A stretch of DNA of 64,000 nucleotides from Janthinobacterium sp. GW456P (GTDB taxonomy: Bacteria > Pseudomonadota > Gammaproteobacteria > Burkholderiales > Burkholderiaceae_D): positions 1 to 64,000 of the forward strand of contig NZ_NEHB01000012.1 in NCBI RefSeq assembly GCF_002127655.1, read 5' to 3'. Positions 36,410-45,597 of this stretch are shown one piece after another. Both the position numbers and the translations under genes were made by a program. Position 1 is the first letter of the stretch; each line of letters starts with the position of its first letter. The notes below the pieces were generated by a model. That model ran no database searches. It saw nothing but the letters and a program-made list of their open reading frames with translations, and was not told the DNA's origin.

Positions 36410-37492
36410 ATGAATACCATCCTGTATCCGCAGCCGGCACTGCGGCAGCCAGACCATATCGCGCCCTGCATGGACCTGCTGGGCCGTCCCCTGACGGACT
36501 TGCGTATTTCCGTCATCGACCAGTGCAACTTCCGCTGCACGTATTGCATGCCGTCCGAGCTGTACCCCGGCGACTACCCGTTTCTGCCATCGAGCGAGCG
36601 CCTGTCTTTCGAGCAGATCGAAACGATGGCGCGCGCCTTCGTGCGCCTGGGCGTCGATAAAATCCGCATCACAGGCGGCGAGCCGCTGCTGCGCAAGAAC
36701 CTGGAACAGCTGATCGAGCGCCTGGCGCGGCTCGCCACGCCGGAAGGGCGCGCCGTGCGCATCGCGCTGACGACGAATGGCAGCTTGCTGGCGGCCAAGG
36801 CGCGCTCGCTGAAGGGGGCGGGCCTGGAGCGGGTCACCGTCAGTCTCGACAGTCTGGAAAACGGTATTTTCCAGCGCATGAACGGCGTCGACTTTCCTGT
36901 CGAGAAAGTGCTGCACGGCATAGAGGTGGCGCAAGCCGTGGGCTTGCATCCCGTGAAGGTCAACATGGTCGTGCAGAAAGGCGTCAACGACAGCCAGATC
37001 GTGCCGCTGGCGCGCCATTTCCGCCACACGGGCGTGATCCTGCGCCTGATCGAATTCATGGACGTGGGCGGCATCGGCGCCTGGTCGCGCACGCACGTCG
37101 TCCCGTCGGATGAAGCGCGCGCGCTGATCGCGGCAGAATTTCCCCTCGTATCGCTGGGCGAAGGCAAGCCTATCCTGCACGAGACGGCCAGCCGCTACCG
37201 TTATCTCGATGGCGGCGGCGAAGTGGGTTTCATTTCCAGCGTGTCGCAGCCGTTCTGCGGCGACTGCAGCCGCGTGCGCGTGTCGTCAGACGGCAAGCTG
37301 TTTACTTGTCTGTTCGCCCAGGACGGCCTCGATCTGCGGCCCCTGCTTAATTCCGAGCAAGGCCTGGAAACCGTGCTGCGCCGGCACTGGCAACGCCGTG
37401 GCGACCGCTACTCGGAAGTGCGCGGCGCGCTGGCCCAGGTCGGCGGGCGCAAGCAGTATCCCAGCGTGCGCATGTCGCTGGTGGGCGGGTGA
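36410..37492 (+). CDS. moaA: GTP 3',8-cyclase MoaA
   Basis: 360 residues. Radical-SAM cluster CNFRCTYCMPSELY, GGEPLLR, LTTNGSLLAAKA, C-terminal iron-sulfur cysteines in SQPFCGDCSRVRVSSDG and LFTCLF, and the essential GG at the very C-terminus (MSLVGG). It catalyses the first step of molybdenum cofactor synthesis. ATG 36410 is preceded by a GGGGGAAG site. The copy lies next to a molybdoenzyme operon rather than with other moa/moe genes, so it may be a dedicated or second copy, which the window cannot decide. Confidence 0.95.
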   Translation: MNTILYPQPALRQPDHIAPCMDLLGRPLTDLRISVIDQCNFRCTYCMPSELYPGDYPFLPSSERLSFEQIETMARAFVRLGVDKIRITGGEPLLRKNLEQLIERLARLATPEGRAVRIALTTNGSLLAAKARSLKGAGLERVTVSLDSLENGIFQRMNGVDFPVEKVLHGIEVAQAVGLHPVKVNMVVQKGVNDSQIVPLARHFRHTGVILRLIEFMDVGGIGAWSRTHVVPSDEARALIAAEFPLVSLGEGKPILHETASRYRYLDGGGEVGFISSVSQPFCGDCSRVRVSSDGKLFTCLFAQDGLDLRPLLNSEQGLETVLRRHWQRRGDRYSEVRGALAQVGGRKQYPSVRMSLVGG

Positions 37493-37497
37493 ATGAT

Positions 37498-38922
37498 TTA
37501 CAAAAATTCGGTGATGAGTTTGCCCAGCAGGATGATCGCCTGTTCCACCTCCACGCTCCACGGATAGCTGTAATTGAGGCGGATGCAATGCTGGTAAGCC
37601 TGGCTGACGGAAAACATGCGCCCCGGACCCACCGTGATCCTGCATTCGAGCGCGCGCCGGTACAGCTGCATCGAGTCCACGTTGCCGGGTAGTTCCACCC
37701 ACAGCACGTAGCCGCCCTGCGGTTGCGAGACTTTGGTGCCAGCAGGAAAGAAGCGCAGCACGGTGGCGGCCATGATGCGCGCCTGTTGGGCATAGGCCTT
37801 GCGGGTGCGGCGCAGATGCTGTTCGTAGCCGTCGTTTTGCAGGTATTCGGCGATGGCCAGCTGCGGGAACGACGACGTGGTGAGCGTGTTGAGGAATTTA
37901 AGTTCTTCCACCTTGCCCCGGTAGCGTCCGGCCAGGGCCCAGCCCACGCGCTGCGCCGCGCTGAGGCTCTTGGAAAACGAGGAACAGTGCAGCACCAGGC
38001 CCTTGCGGTCGAACGATTTGAGCGAGGACGGGTGGGCGTCGCCGTAATACAGCTCGTTGTAGACGCCGTTTTCGATGGCGGGCACGTCGTGCTGCTCCAG
38101 CAGCTGGACCAGGGCCCGCTTGCGCTGGTCCGAGATCTGGAAGCCCAGCGGATTCTGGAAGTTCGGCATCACCATGACGGCGGCGATCGGTTGCCGGGCC
38201 ATGATGTCGGCCAGCGCTTCGATGCTGATGCCGTCATACGGATCGGTGGACACCTCCACCACCTTCATGCCCAGCCGTTCGACGGCCAGCAGCATGGCAT
38301 AGAAGGTGGGCGACTCGACGGCGATGGTGTCGCCCGGCCTGGCCACCGCTTGCAGGCACAGGTTGATGGCTTCCGTGGCGCCCACGGTGACGATGATTTC
38401 GTCGGGATCGACGGCCAGGCCGTTTTCCAGGTAGCGGCGGGCGATTTCGCGTATCAGTTGCGGGTTGCCCGGCGGCAGGTCGTCCGTCACGCTCCAGTCG
38501 CGGTTGCGGCGCGCCACGGCGCTCGCGTACTGGTTGATGCGTTCCCATGGAAACAGCGCGGGATCGGGGTAGGGCGAGCCCAGCGGGATGGCATCGTGCA
38601 AGCCGATCGAGCGCAGGGTCGACAGCACCAGGCGGCTGACGTGCACTTCGGCCGGCACGGTACTCGGCTGGGAGGCTTGCATGCACAGGTCGGCCGGCTG
38701 GGCATCGCCGTCGGCGCGGGGCCGCACGAAGTAGCCGGACTGGGGCCGGCTTTCGATCACGCCCATGCTTTCCAGCTTGACGTAGGCGCGCAGCACCGTG
38801 GTGATGCTCAGCTTGTGCTGCTGGCTGGTCTGGCGCACGGAGGGAATCCGTTCGCCGGGCAAGAGCACCCCTTGGCTTACCAGTTGCTCGATGTCAGCAA
38901 CGAGCTTTTCATACAATTTCAT
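37498..38922 (-). CDS. MocR/PdxR-type GntR regulator with aminotransferase domain
   Basis: 474 residues. N-terminal GntR winged helix (LPSVRQTSQQHKLSITTVLR, LESMGVIESRPQSGYFVRP) followed by a fold-type I aminotransferase-like domain with the PLP lysine in HCSSFSKSLSAAQRVGWA. Such proteins bind DNA and sense amino acids or PLP rather than catalyse transamination. It converges with moaA, 5 bp apart. No obvious target gene lies upstream except the secreted protein at 39154. Confidence 0.92.
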   Translation of the reverse strand: MKLYEKLVADIEQLVSQGVLLPGERIPSVRQTSQQHKLSITTVLRAYVKLESMGVIESRPQSGYFVRPRADGDAQPADLCMQASQPSTVPAEVHVSRLVLSTLRSIGLHDAIPLGSPYPDPALFPWERINQYASAVARRNRDWSVTDDLPPGNPQLIREIARRYLENGLAVDPDEIIVTVGATEAINLCLQAVARPGDTIAVESPTFYAMLLAVERLGMKVVEVSTDPYDGISIEALADIMARQPIAAVMVMPNFQNPLGFQISDQRKRALVQLLEQHDVPAIENGVYNELYYGDAHPSSLKSFDRKGLVLHCSSFSKSLSAAQRVGWALAGRYRGKVEELKFLNTLTTSSFPQLAIAEYLQNDGYEQHLRRTRKAYAQQARIMAATVLRFFPAGTKVSQPQGGYVLWVELPGNVDSMQLYRRALECRITVGPGRMFSVSQAYQHCIRLNYSYPWSVEVEQAIILLGKLITEFL

Positions 38923-39153
38923 GCCATGGTATCCATTCTTTGATTCTTGCTCTAGGTCATTGCATTATCTTTCAATTCATGGAGTCGCATGGCTGCAAGG
39001 CTTGCATGTTGTTGAAATGAAACTAGCTTGCGCCACTTCCTCGTTTAAGATCGGCGTAGGCAAAGGGAGGAATTTCGCCTGCTGATTCCGTTTAACCACC
39101 GCTTGCCCGTACAATCGCTGCATATTTACTTTGTCACCTTACAGGAGTCACCC

Positions 39154-39537
39154 ATGCGTATCCTTAGCAAACCACTGTTTTCCGCCCTGATCCTCGGCAG
39201 CGCCGTCTGGTGCGCTTCCGCTTCCGCCGTCGGCCTGGGTTTCCTGGCCGATACGCCGATGGCTTACCTGAACAAGAACGACAAGCCCGTCTTCGTGAAA
39301 GCCGTCACCGACGTGCTCAATGAGAAGAAGGATGGCGAAACCGTGCAATGGAGCAATGAAGGCTTGCGCAATTCCGTGCGCATCGCCGCCGACATCACGG
39401 CCAGCGACACGGAAAAGACGGACGCGCAAACCTGCCGCAAGGTGCAGGTGGGCTTGAACGCCAAGGGCCAGGAACAAACCCTCAAGCTGAAGGTCTGCAA
39501 GGCCGGCACGGCCGCATGGAAAGTGGCGAAGAGCTGA
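39154..39537 (+). CDS. Exported protein, RT0821/Lpp0805-like
   Basis: 127 residues with a signal peptide (LILGSAVWCASASA). The mature region NDKPVFVKAVTDVLNEKKDG and VQWSNEGLRNSVRIAADITA, with a single conserved Cys near TCRKVQVGL and another in LKVCKAG, resembles the C-terminal domain of RT0821/Lpp0805-type surface proteins. Periplasmic or surface location likely; function unknown. ATG follows ACAGGAG. Confidence 0.65.
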   Translation: MRILSKPLFSALILGSAVWCASASAVGLGFLADTPMAYLNKNDKPVFVKAVTDVLNEKKDGETVQWSNEGLRNSVRIAADITASDTEKTDAQTCRKVQVGLNAKGQEQTLKLKVCKAGTAAWKVAKS

Positions 39538-39551
39538 TAGCCCGTGCCTTT

Positions 39552-39576
39552 CCTTGCCGGTCCTGCACCGGCAAGG
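39552..39576 (+). terminator. Hairpin behind the exported-protein gene
   Basis: CCTTGCCGGT-CCTGC-ACCGGCAAGG, a perfect 10-bp stem 15 bp behind the stop. No clean T-run, so termination strength is uncertain. Confidence 0.55.
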
Positions 39577-39645
39577 TGACGACTTTCTCATAGGTGAGTC
39601 TGGCAGCGGTTAGAATCACGTTTTACCCTCACTTTTCTCACCTGC

Positions 39646-41481
39646 ATGCAGCAAAGTCGCCTCCTGTTCTTTCGCCTGGCCGGCCAGTTTCGCCGCTATG
39701 GCGCCATCGTTGCCGCCACCTTGCTGGCCGTGGGCGTGGCGTCCGCCACCGATGTGTTGTTAATCCGCCAGTTGCAAAACGTCGTCGACGCCATGCGCAC
39801 GACGGCCAGCACGCAGGTCGCGCCCGTATCCGGCGTGATGGGCATGCTGCAGGGCTGGGTCGACCGTTTCTTGCCGGCACAGGCGGGACAGGTGGATCTG
39901 TGGGTGATTCCCGCCACCATCCTGGCCCTGGCCGTGCTGCGCATGGTGTCGAGCTTTGCCGGCGATTACGGTTCCGTCTGGCTATCGAGCCGGGTGCAGG
40001 CCGATTTGCGCGAAAAGATGTTCGCCACCATCATGCGCCTGCCCAGCCGCTTTTTCGATACCACCACCACCAGCCTGACGCAGTCGCGCGTGGCTTTCGA
40101 CGCCAGCCAGGTGTCGCAGGCGGGCTTGAACGTGCTCAACGTGATGGTGCGCGATTCCGTCGCCACCATCGGCTATTTGATCCTGCTGTTCAGCATCGAC
40201 GTGAAACTGGCCCTGTTCTGCATGGCCTCGATGCCCATCGTGGCCATCGTCGTGACCCTGGCGGGACGCCGCATGCGCCACCTGAGCAAGAGTTCGCAGC
40301 AAGCCGTGGGCGAACTGACGTCCGTGCTCGATGAAAGCATCGCCGGCCAGCGCGTGGTGAAAATCTTCGGCGGGCAAGACTATGAACAGGCGCGCTTCGG
40401 CAACGTCGTCAAGCGCAACCGCCAGCTGGCCGTCAAGCACGCGGCCACCTCGGCCATGAATTCCGGCTTCATCATGATGCTCGTCGGTATCACCCTGTCG
40501 TCCGTGATTTATTTCGCCATGCTGCGCGCGCAAAGCGGCGCCATCACGCCGGGCGCCTTCGTTGCCTTCATGGGCGCGCTGATGGCCATGCAATCGCCGA
40601 TCAAGAATTTAACGAAAATCAATGAACCGCTGCAGCGGGGCCTGGCTGCGGCCGAGTCCGTCTTCGGCTTGATCGACACGCCGCTGGAACCGGACCCGGG
40701 CACCATCGCCCCGGTTGCCGTGCAGGGCAATTTGTCCTTGCAGAACGTCAACTTCCGCTACAACAGCGACGATCCCGATGCGCCCACGGCCCTGAGCGAT
40801 ATCACGCTCGACATCCGCGCCGGCGAGACGGTGGCGCTCGTGGGCGGCTCCGGCGGCGGCAAGACGACCTTGCTGGGCTTGCTGCCGCGCTTCTATGACG
40901 TCAGCGGCGGCCAGATACTGCTCGACGGCGTCGATGTGCGCGACTACGCCTTGCTGGCCTTGCGGCGCCAGTTCGCCCTCGTCAGCCAGGACGTGATTTT
41001 GTTCAACGACACGATGGCGGCGAATATCGCCTATGGCGACCCGGCGCCGGACCAGGCCCGCATCGAAGCGTCGGCGCGCGCCGCCTATGCGCACGACTTC
41101 ATCATGCAGCTGCCGCAAGGCTACGCGACCCAGGCGGGGCAGAACGGTTCGCGCCTGTCTGGCGGACAACGCCAGCGCCTGGCCATCGCGCGCGCGCTGT
41201 ACAAGGATGCGCCGATTCTGCTGCTCGATGAAGCGACCAGCGCGCTGGACACGGAGTCGGAACGCTCGGTGCAGGCGGCGCTGGAAGTGCTGATGCGCAA
41301 CCGCACCACCATCGTCATCGCCCACCGCCTGTCGACCATCGAAAGCGCCGACCGCATCGTCGTCATGCAGGGCGGCCGGCTGGTGGAATCGGGCCGCCAT
41401 GGGGACTTGCTGCGGCAGGGCGGCGCGTATGCGCGCCTGCACGCGAGCCAGTTGTCGCCCGTCAAGGATGGCGCGGGCTGA
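39646..41481 (+). CDS. msbA: Lipid A export ABC transporter (permease-ATPase fusion)
   Basis: 611 residues. Six membrane helices in the first 320, with the MsbA-type coupling region SLTQSRVAFDASQVSQ. ATPase domain with Walker A VGGSGGGKTTLLGLL, Q-loop, signature RLSGGQRQRLAIARALY and Walker B ILLLDEATSALD. It flips core-lipid A across the inner membrane as a homodimer. In many betaproteobacteria lpxK or waaA lies nearby; none is seen here, so the general lipid-exporter call is safe and the lipid A call slightly less so. Confidence 0.93.
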   Translation: MQQSRLLFFRLAGQFRRYGAIVAATLLAVGVASATDVLLIRQLQNVVDAMRTTASTQVAPVSGVMGMLQGWVDRFLPAQAGQVDLWVIPATILALAVLRMVSSFAGDYGSVWLSSRVQADLREKMFATIMRLPSRFFDTTTTSLTQSRVAFDASQVSQAGLNVLNVMVRDSVATIGYLILLFSIDVKLALFCMASMPIVAIVVTLAGRRMRHLSKSSQQAVGELTSVLDESIAGQRVVKIFGGQDYEQARFGNVVKRNRQLAVKHAATSAMNSGFIMMLVGITLSSVIYFAMLRAQSGAITPGAFVAFMGALMAMQSPIKNLTKINEPLQRGLAAAESVFGLIDTPLEPDPGTIAPVAVQGNLSLQNVNFRYNSDDPDAPTALSDITLDIRAGETVALVGGSGGGKTTLLGLLPRFYDVSGGQILLDGVDVRDYALLALRRQFALVSQDVILFNDTMAANIAYGDPAPDQARIEASARAAYAHDFIMQLPQGYATQAGQNGSRLSGGQRQRLAIARALYKDAPILLLDEATSALDTESERSVQAALEVLMRNRTTIVIAHRLSTIESADRIVVMQGGRLVESGRHGDLLRQGGAYARLHASQLSPVKDGAG

Positions 41482-41510
41482 GGCCAGGCGCCGCCGCACG
41501 CTCCCACGCC

Positions 41511-41541
41511 GGGGCCGGACCAGCAGATCCGGCCTTTTTTT
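41511..41541 (+). terminator. Rho-independent terminator of msbA
   Basis: GGCCGGA / TCCGGCC stem with an 8-nt loop and seven T, 30 bp behind the stop. Confidence 0.93.
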
Positions 41542-41625
41542 ATGGTGGCGCGGCAATCGTGCCCACGGCGCGTGGCGCTTGCCTTTATGATGCTGGCCGT
41601 AAGGCAACATGAGCAATGGAGCAAC

Positions 41626-42756
41626 ATGACGAATCAACAGACGAAGCGCTGGCTGCTGGCCGCCGCACTGGGCATGAGCGCGGCCTTGCCGCTGGCGGCC
41701 CAGGAAGCGGAGCCGTTACGGCAGACGGCGCCGGCAATCGACAAGAGCAAGGACCAGACCATGTATTTGGATGAAAATTTCATGCCCAGCAATGAGCGCC
41801 GCGCCGTGTACGCGCTGCGCACGCCGCCCGTGCGCGACGAGGCGCTGGGCGCCTGGCATGTGCGGCTGGAGTTTCCCGATACGCCGGGCGTGCTGGCCTT
41901 TGAAACCTATGCCACCGACCTGGATCTAAGCCAGGTGAGGTTCGTGCGTTTTCGCAAGTATTACCACGAGAATGGCCAGCTGCTGCGTGAAACCTATTTC
42001 AATGCCCAAGGCGAGGAGTTGCTCGGTGGCAGCGTGTACTTCGAGAATGGGCAGCTACAGCAACGGGTGACGGCGCTGCCAAACGGGCGCGATAGCATCT
42101 CGGAAACGTATCACGAGAATGGCCAGCTGATGAGCCGCATCGTGTATCACGGCGACGAGATGGCCGACGGCGAGCAAGTGTCGTATGGAGCGAACGGGGC
42201 CGTCAGTCACCGTTCGTACCGGCGCAATGGCCAGATGCATGGCCTGCAGGAATCGTTTTATGCCGATGGCAAGTTGTTCCAACGGGGACAGTTTGTCGAT
42301 GGCAAGCGCGAAGGCGAGTTCGTCACGGTTGCCGAGGATGGCAAGGTGCTGGCCAGGACCGTCTGGGTGCATGGCCAGCCCGATGGCTGGTCGTTTGAAA
42401 GCCATGGCAATGGCGTCGTGTCGAACAAGACGCTGTACCAGAACGGTGCCGTGCTCAGCTTGCAAACGTGGGCGCCGAATGGCCGCCCCGTGTTTGCATG
42501 GGAAAAAGACGCGCAGGGGCGCGACCACGGCGACACAACCGACTGGCATGCGAATGGCGTGCGCGCCAGCGTGACGCCGTTTGTCGCAGGCCAGCGCCAC
42601 GGCTTGCTGCGCACCTGGTACAGCGACGGCAGTTTGCGGCAGCTCGTGCCGTATGAACACGGCAAGAAGCACGGCATCGAGCGCCAGTGGGACCAGGCCG
42701 GCAAGCTGGTGCTGGAGCAGGCTTGGCAACACGGCCAGCCGGTGGCGGCGCAGTAG
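41626..42756 (+). CDS. YwqK-like repeat protein 1 (MORN-like, exported)
   Basis: 376 residues with a signal peptide (WLLAAALGMSAALPLAAQ). The mature protein is built of repeats with Y-x-E-N-G-Q-L or Y-x-x-G-x-L cores (YYHENGQLLRETYF, YHENGQLMSRIVYH, YRRNGQMHGLQESF, WYSDGSLRQLVPY). This is the YwqK/MORN-variant pattern of beta-hairpin repeats. Databases often label it an antitoxin from one Bacillus pair, which does not apply here. ATG 41626 directly precedes the signal peptide. A shortened paralogue starts 9 bp downstream. Confidence 0.85.
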   Translation: MTNQQTKRWLLAAALGMSAALPLAAQEAEPLRQTAPAIDKSKDQTMYLDENFMPSNERRAVYALRTPPVRDEALGAWHVRLEFPDTPGVLAFETYATDLDLSQVRFVRFRKYYHENGQLLRETYFNAQGEELLGGSVYFENGQLQQRVTALPNGRDSISETYHENGQLMSRIVYHGDEMADGEQVSYGANGAVSHRSYRRNGQMHGLQESFYADGKLFQRGQFVDGKREGEFVTVAEDGKVLARTVWVHGQPDGWSFESHGNGVVSNKTLYQNGAVLSLQTWAPNGRPVFAWEKDAQGRDHGDTTDWHANGVRASVTPFVAGQRHGLLRTWYSDGSLRQLVPYEHGKKHGIERQWDQAGKLVLEQAWQHGQPVAAQ

Positions 42757-42765
42757 GGGGATCGC

Positions 42766-43584
42766 ATGCGGTATGGACAGAAAATGCGCCTGGCGCTGCT
42801 GGCGGCGCTCATGACGGTGCTGCCGCTGGCGGCGCAGGCGCAGGCGCCGGCTGGCGGCACATCGTTCTATGACAGCGGCCGGCTCCAGCAAAAAGTAACC
42901 GTGCTGCCGAACGGGCGCGACCGTATTGCCGAGACGTACCATGAGAATGGCCAGCTGATGAACCGCATCACTTACCATGGCCAGCGGATGGCCGATGGCG
43001 AATACGTGTCGTATGGCCCGAATGGCAAGGTCAGCAGTCGCGCGCATCTGAAGGGCGGCAGGATGCACGGCTTGCAGGAAATATTTTATGCCGATGGCAA
43101 GCTGTTCCAGCGCAGCCATTTCATCCATGACAGGCTCGATGGCGAGGCCGTCACCCTGGCCGAGGATGGCAAGGTGCTCGCCAGCATGATGTGGCGCAAT
43201 GGCGAACCCGACGGCTGGTCGTTCGATAGCCATGACAATGGTCAACTGGCGCAGAGAGCGCTGTACCGCAAGGGCAAGCTGCTGAGCATGCAAAAGTGGG
43301 GCAGCAATGGCCAGCCGACCGTTGCCTGGCAGCAGGATGCCCAAGGGCGCGAGCAGGGCGACGTGACGCAATGGCATGACAACGGCGCGCGCGCCAGTGT
43401 CACGCCCATGCGCGACGGCCTGCGCCATGGCTTGCTGCAGACCTGGTACGCAGACGGCAGCCCGCAGCAGATCGTGCCGTATAAACATGACAAGAAACAG
43501 GGCATCGAGCGCCAGTGGGACCCGGCCGGCAAGCTGGTGCTGGAGCAGGCTTGGCAAGCTGGAGACCCAGTCCCCATGCGCTAG
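42766..43584 (+). CDS. YwqK-like repeat protein 2 (MORN-like, exported), paralogue
   Basis: 272 residues with a signal peptide (LALLAALMTVLPLAAQA). It aligns with the last ~240 residues of its neighbour almost block by block (RDRIAETYHENGQLMNRI, GLQEIFYADGKLFQRS, HGLLQTWYADGSPQQIV, GIERQWDPAGKLVLEQAW). It lacks the first ~130 residues of that protein, so it is a tandem duplicate with a shortened N-terminus. Function is unknown; the repeats suggest binding at the cell envelope. Confidence 0.85.
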   Translation: MRYGQKMRLALLAALMTVLPLAAQAQAPAGGTSFYDSGRLQQKVTVLPNGRDRIAETYHENGQLMNRITYHGQRMADGEYVSYGPNGKVSSRAHLKGGRMHGLQEIFYADGKLFQRSHFIHDRLDGEAVTLAEDGKVLASMMWRNGEPDGWSFDSHDNGQLAQRALYRKGKLLSMQKWGSNGQPTVAWQQDAQGREQGDVTQWHDNGARASVTPMRDGLRHGLLQTWYADGSPQQIVPYKHDKKQGIERQWDPAGKLVLEQAWQAGDPVPMR

Positions 43585-43654
43585 GAATCCACCCGCCTTT
43601 GCAGGTATCATGCAGGGATTCCGGTCCGCCAGCAGGCGCGCAGCCGGCAGGATA

Positions 43655-44158
43655 ATGGAGGCAATGGTGGTGGAAGCGGAAGTTTCGGCGGTAGCCCGGG
43701 CGCAAGGCATGGCCTTGCAAAACATGCGCGTCGTCATGCGCGCGGCGCAGCGGCACTCGGCGCAGATCGAGAAGCAATGCGGCGTGTCTGGCGCGCAACT
43801 GTGGGTGATGCAGGAATTGCTGGAGCGGCCGGGCCTGCGCATGGGCGAGCTGGCCGGCAAGATGTCTATCCACCAGACGACGGCCAGCAACCTGGTCGAG
43901 GCGCTGGTGAAGAAAACCTATGTGCGCAAGGCGCGCGACCAGCCCGACCAGCGCGTCGTTACGCTTACCCTGACGGCGGAAGGGCAGGCCGTGATCGCTG
44001 GCGCGCCGCAGCCGGCGCGCGGCTTGCTGCCCAGCGCGCTGGCCCAGCTGGACCCCGACAGCCTGGCGCACCTGAACCAGGGCTTGAACGCCTTGCTGGC
44101 CGTCGTCGCCCCCGATGACAGGCAGGCGGGCATGCAGCCGTTTCCGTTTACGATGTAG
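43655..44158 (+). CDS. MarR family transcriptional regulator
   Basis: 167 residues. Helix GVSGAQLWVMQELLERPGLR, winged-helix MGELAGKMSIHQTTASNLVE, wing RDQPDQRVVTLTLTAEG: complete MarR domain with a C-terminal dimer helix. It is a dimeric DNA-binding repressor or activator. Start uncertain: ATG 43655 or 43664 give the family length, and ATG 43610 would add 15 residues. Its 3' end overlaps the chloride-channel gene by 11 bp, tail to tail. The target is unknown. Confidence 0.88.
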   Translation: MEAMVVEAEVSAVARAQGMALQNMRVVMRAAQRHSAQIEKQCGVSGAQLWVMQELLERPGLRMGELAGKMSIHQTTASNLVEALVKKTYVRKARDQPDQRVVTLTLTAEGQAVIAGAPQPARGLLPSALAQLDPDSLAHLNQGLNALLAVVAPDDRQAGMQPFPFTM

Positions 44159-45482
44159 TGTCCCGGGCCGCCTGCGGCAGCCGTTGCAGCTGCAGCTGAG
44201 CCAGCGCCCCGTACAGCGGTTCGCTGAGCACGCGCGAGACGGTGCTGGCCACGACGGCGCAGGCCATCAGGCTCAGTACCATGCCGTGGCCATCGACCAT
44301 TTCCATGACAATAATAAACGCCGTCAGCGGCGCCTGCGTGGCGGCGGCCAGGAAACCCACCATGCCCAGCGCGATCAGCGCGGGCGCATGCGGGTAGTGC
44401 AGCAGCACGGCGATATCGTGGCCGATGCCGGCGCCGATGGCCAGGGACGGCGCGAAGATGCCGGCCGGCACGCCCGACCACACGGTCAGCCACGTTGCCA
44501 CATATTTGAAGGCGACGAAGGCGGGCGCCACGTCGCTGGAACCTTCCAGCATGGCGCGCGTGGCCACGGTGCCGCTGCCGAACGTGGCGCCGTGGCTGGC
44601 GATGCCGATGGCCGCCACCAGCAGGCCGCAGACGGCGGCGAACAGCACGGGACGGCCTGTTCGCCACGCCGACAGTTTTCCCAGCGGATTGCCGCGGGCG
44701 GAAGCCAATAGCAGCCGCGCGAACAGGCCGCCCGCCACGCCGGCCACCAGGGTGACGAGCAAGCCGGGCAAGGCCAAGGCCAGGCCGATGGGGCCGGGAT
44801 GGATGATGCCGAAGTGGGTGGCGTTGCCATGGATGGACACGGCCATCATGCCGGCCAGCACGATGCCGGCGACGATGAGGCCGCTGTTGCGCTGCTCGGG
44901 CGAGCGTGACAATTCTTCGATGGCAAACATGACGCCCGCCAGCGGCGTGTTGAAGGCGGCCGCGATCCCGGCCGCGCCGCCCGCCACCAGCAGCGAATGG
45001 GCGCTCACCTGCGAGTGGCGGGGCAGCCAGCGCCGCGCAGCCAGCATCACGCCGGCGGCGATCTGCACGGACGGCCCTTCGCGTCCCAGCGACAAGCCGC
45101 CCAGCATGCCGCCCGCCGTCAGGCCGATCTTCGTGGCGCTGAGTTTCAATGAAACAAACAGCGAGCGCTGCTCGGGCGCCACGGCCGGGTCCAGCGTGGC
45201 CATCACTTGCGGGATGCCGGAGCCGGCCGCGCCCATCGCGTAGCGGCGCGTCAGCCACACGAGCAGGGCGGCGCAAATAGGGGTCCACAGCAGGGCGAAC
45301 CACCAGGCTTTGCCGTTAAAGAAAAGAAACAGGTCCAGCGCTTCCTCCGCCAGCCACGTGAAGCCCACGACGACGAGGCCCGCGATGGCGGCCATGCCGA
45401 CGACGACGGCGCGCGACCACCACAGGCGCGGGTTGGCAAATTCATGCTTGAAGGCAGAGGGGATGTCGTGCAAGTGCTTCAT
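44148..45482 (-). CDS. ClC-family chloride channel/antiporter
   Basis: 444 residues. Selectivity motifs GSGIPQVMATL, LGREGPSVQIAAGVM (with the gating Glu of proton-coupled antiporters) and GVPAGIFAPSLAIGAG, plus about ten membrane helices. It moves chloride, probably in exchange for protons, across the inner membrane. No cytosolic CBS domains. Single gene; the NhaR-like regulator lies 115 bp upstream on the same strand. Confidence 0.93.
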   Translation of the reverse strand: MKHLHDIPSAFKHEFANPRLWWSRAVVVGMAAIAGLVVVGFTWLAEEALDLFLFFNGKAWWFALLWTPICAALLVWLTRRYAMGAAGSGIPQVMATLDPAVAPEQRSLFVSLKLSATKIGLTAGGMLGGLSLGREGPSVQIAAGVMLAARRWLPRHSQVSAHSLLVAGGAAGIAAAFNTPLAGVMFAIEELSRSPEQRNSGLIVAGIVLAGMMAVSIHGNATHFGIIHPGPIGLALALPGLLVTLVAGVAGGLFARLLLASARGNPLGKLSAWRTGRPVLFAAVCGLLVAAIGIASHGATFGSGTVATRAMLEGSSDVAPAFVAFKYVATWLTVWSGVPAGIFAPSLAIGAGIGHDIAVLLHYPHAPALIALGMVGFLAAATQAPLTAFIIVMEMVDGHGMVLSLMACAVVASTVSRVLSEPLYGALAQLQLQRLPQAARDTTS

Positions 45483-45597
45483 TGCGGCAAGTCCAGGAAG
45501 GGGCGCGCAGGGCGTCGGGGAGGCTTGCCATTATATAGATGTATTTGCTCAAATGTATTTGCCGGGTCGTCATTATGGAACTGCAGTTGTGGAACTG

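Noticed and set aside
41626-43584. Toxin-antitoxin module based on the YwqK label
   Set aside because: Both genes encode exported repeat proteins of the same family; no toxin partner is present.
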